Origin: Sulfurimonas sp.
GTDB taxonomy: Bacteria; Campylobacterota; Campylobacteria; Campylobacterales; Sulfurimonadaceae
DNA length: 7,712 bases
NCBI GenBank assembly: GCA_027858865.1
Contig: JAQIBW010000086.1
Coordinates: forward strand, 1-7,712
Reading direction: 5' to 3'
Part shown: one piece after another, positions 7,632 through 7,712 of the stretch
How the letters are laid out: each line of letters starts with the position of its first letter
Position numbering within the stretch: position 1 is the stretch's first letter
Position numbers and translations under genes: made by a program
Notes under the pieces: model-generated
What the model saw: the letters and a program-made list of their open reading frames with translations, nothing else
Told to the model about the DNA's origin: nothing
Database searches by the model: none

Positions 7632-7636
7632 TCCTT
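7632..7636 (-). promoter_or_regulatory. Ribosome binding site deciding the porin start
   Basis: On the minus strand AAGGA, continued as AAGGACGGA, lies ten bases before the ATG at 7621. It favours this ATG over the upstream in-frame TTG at 7669, which has no such site and overlaps the Fur operator. Confidence 0.7.
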
Positions 7637-7653
7637 ATAATGTCTTGTTGTAA

Positions 7654-7668
7654 TGATAATAGATATCA
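7654..7668. promoter_or_regulatory. Fur box, proximal, upstream of the porin
   Basis: TGATAATAGATATCA matches the Fur 7-1-7 consensus at 12 of 14 defined positions, with perfect TGATA/TATCA ends. It is centred 40 bases before the porin ATG and overlaps a TATTAT that could be the porin -10. Its centre is 35 bases from that of the distal box. Confidence 0.75.
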
Positions 7669-7682
7669 ACTTAAAGGCATCT

Positions 7683-7709
7683 TAATAATGATAAATATTA
7701 TCATTATTA
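7683..7709. promoter_or_regulatory. Fur box, distal, within a perfect 12-bp palindrome
   Basis: Positions 7683-7694 and 7698-7709 are exact inverted repeats around ATA. The core TGATAAATATTATCA (7689-7703) matches the Fur 7-1-7 consensus at 13 of 14 defined positions, and the AT-rich extension could seat a second Fur dimer. It lies at the edge of the window, so it may also serve a divergent gene beyond 7712. Confidence 0.85.
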
Positions 7710-7712
7710 TTT

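Noticed and set aside
7622..7669. In-frame TTG at 7669 as the porin start, adding 16 residues
   Set aside because: It lies inside the proximal Fur box, has no ribosome binding site and does not give a signal peptide, whereas the ATG at 7621 has AAGGA upstream.
7672..7712. Short minus-strand open frame (about 12 codons, Ile-rich) across the distal Fur box
   Set aside because: Its hydrophobic content follows from the AT-rich Fur palindrome; it has no ribosome binding site and stops before the porin.
1..7712. Mobile element, CRISPR array, tRNA or horizontally acquired island
   Set aside because: There are no terminal repeats of transposon type, no transposase or integrase, no spaced repeats and no cloverleaf. 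Composition and codon use look even across the window, and the genes are core-type for Campylobacterota.

Overview
The window is AT-rich and compactly packed. Its gene families (an OprD-like Opr porin, an ArsRS-like two-component pair, MltF, FeoAB and RsfS) point to a free-living member of the Campylobacterota (Epsilonproteobacteria), most like Sulfurimonas or a relative. That placement comes from recognising protein families and base composition, not from a database search. I see no rRNA, tRNA, insertion sequence, CRISPR array or phage gene.

Layout: only the first gene, rsfS (58-393), is on the + strand. It converges on a run of six minus-strand genes, and a perfect hairpin at 401-424 sits in the 42-base gap between the two transcription units. 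In transcription order (right to left) the minus-strand genes are: an OprD-like outer-membrane porin (7621-6284), feoA (6228-6001), feoB (6004-3866), an OmpR-type response regulator (3820-3158), its histidine kinase (3158-1884) and the lytic transglycosylase mltF (1860-436). Spacing is tight: feoA/feoB overlap by 4 bases (ATGA), regulator/kinase overlap by 1 base (TAATG), kinase to mltF is 23 bases, feoB to regulator is 45 and porin to feoA is 55. No stretch of 300 bases lacks a gene.

Regulation: three 15-base sites match the Fur 7-1-7 consensus at 12 or 13 of 14 defined positions. Two are in tandem upstream of the porin and one lies in the porin-feoA gap. The porin and the ferrous iron importer therefore look like one Fur-controlled iron module, with the porin as a possible outer-membrane entry route and FeoB as the inner-membrane transporter. 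The downstream regulator-kinase-mltF block looks like an envelope-sensing unit. It may be read through from feoB or start at a weak promoter just before the regulator.

Points worth a second look: the porin has a normal OprD-like body and a C-terminal Phe but no recognisable signal peptide at either possible start; rsfS carries a perfect 13-bp inverted repeat inside its coding region; the regulator has an extended -10-like sequence placed as for a leaderless mRNA; and a lytic transglycosylase with a solute-binding domain sits directly behind a sensor kinase. I see no clearly undescribed multi-gene system.
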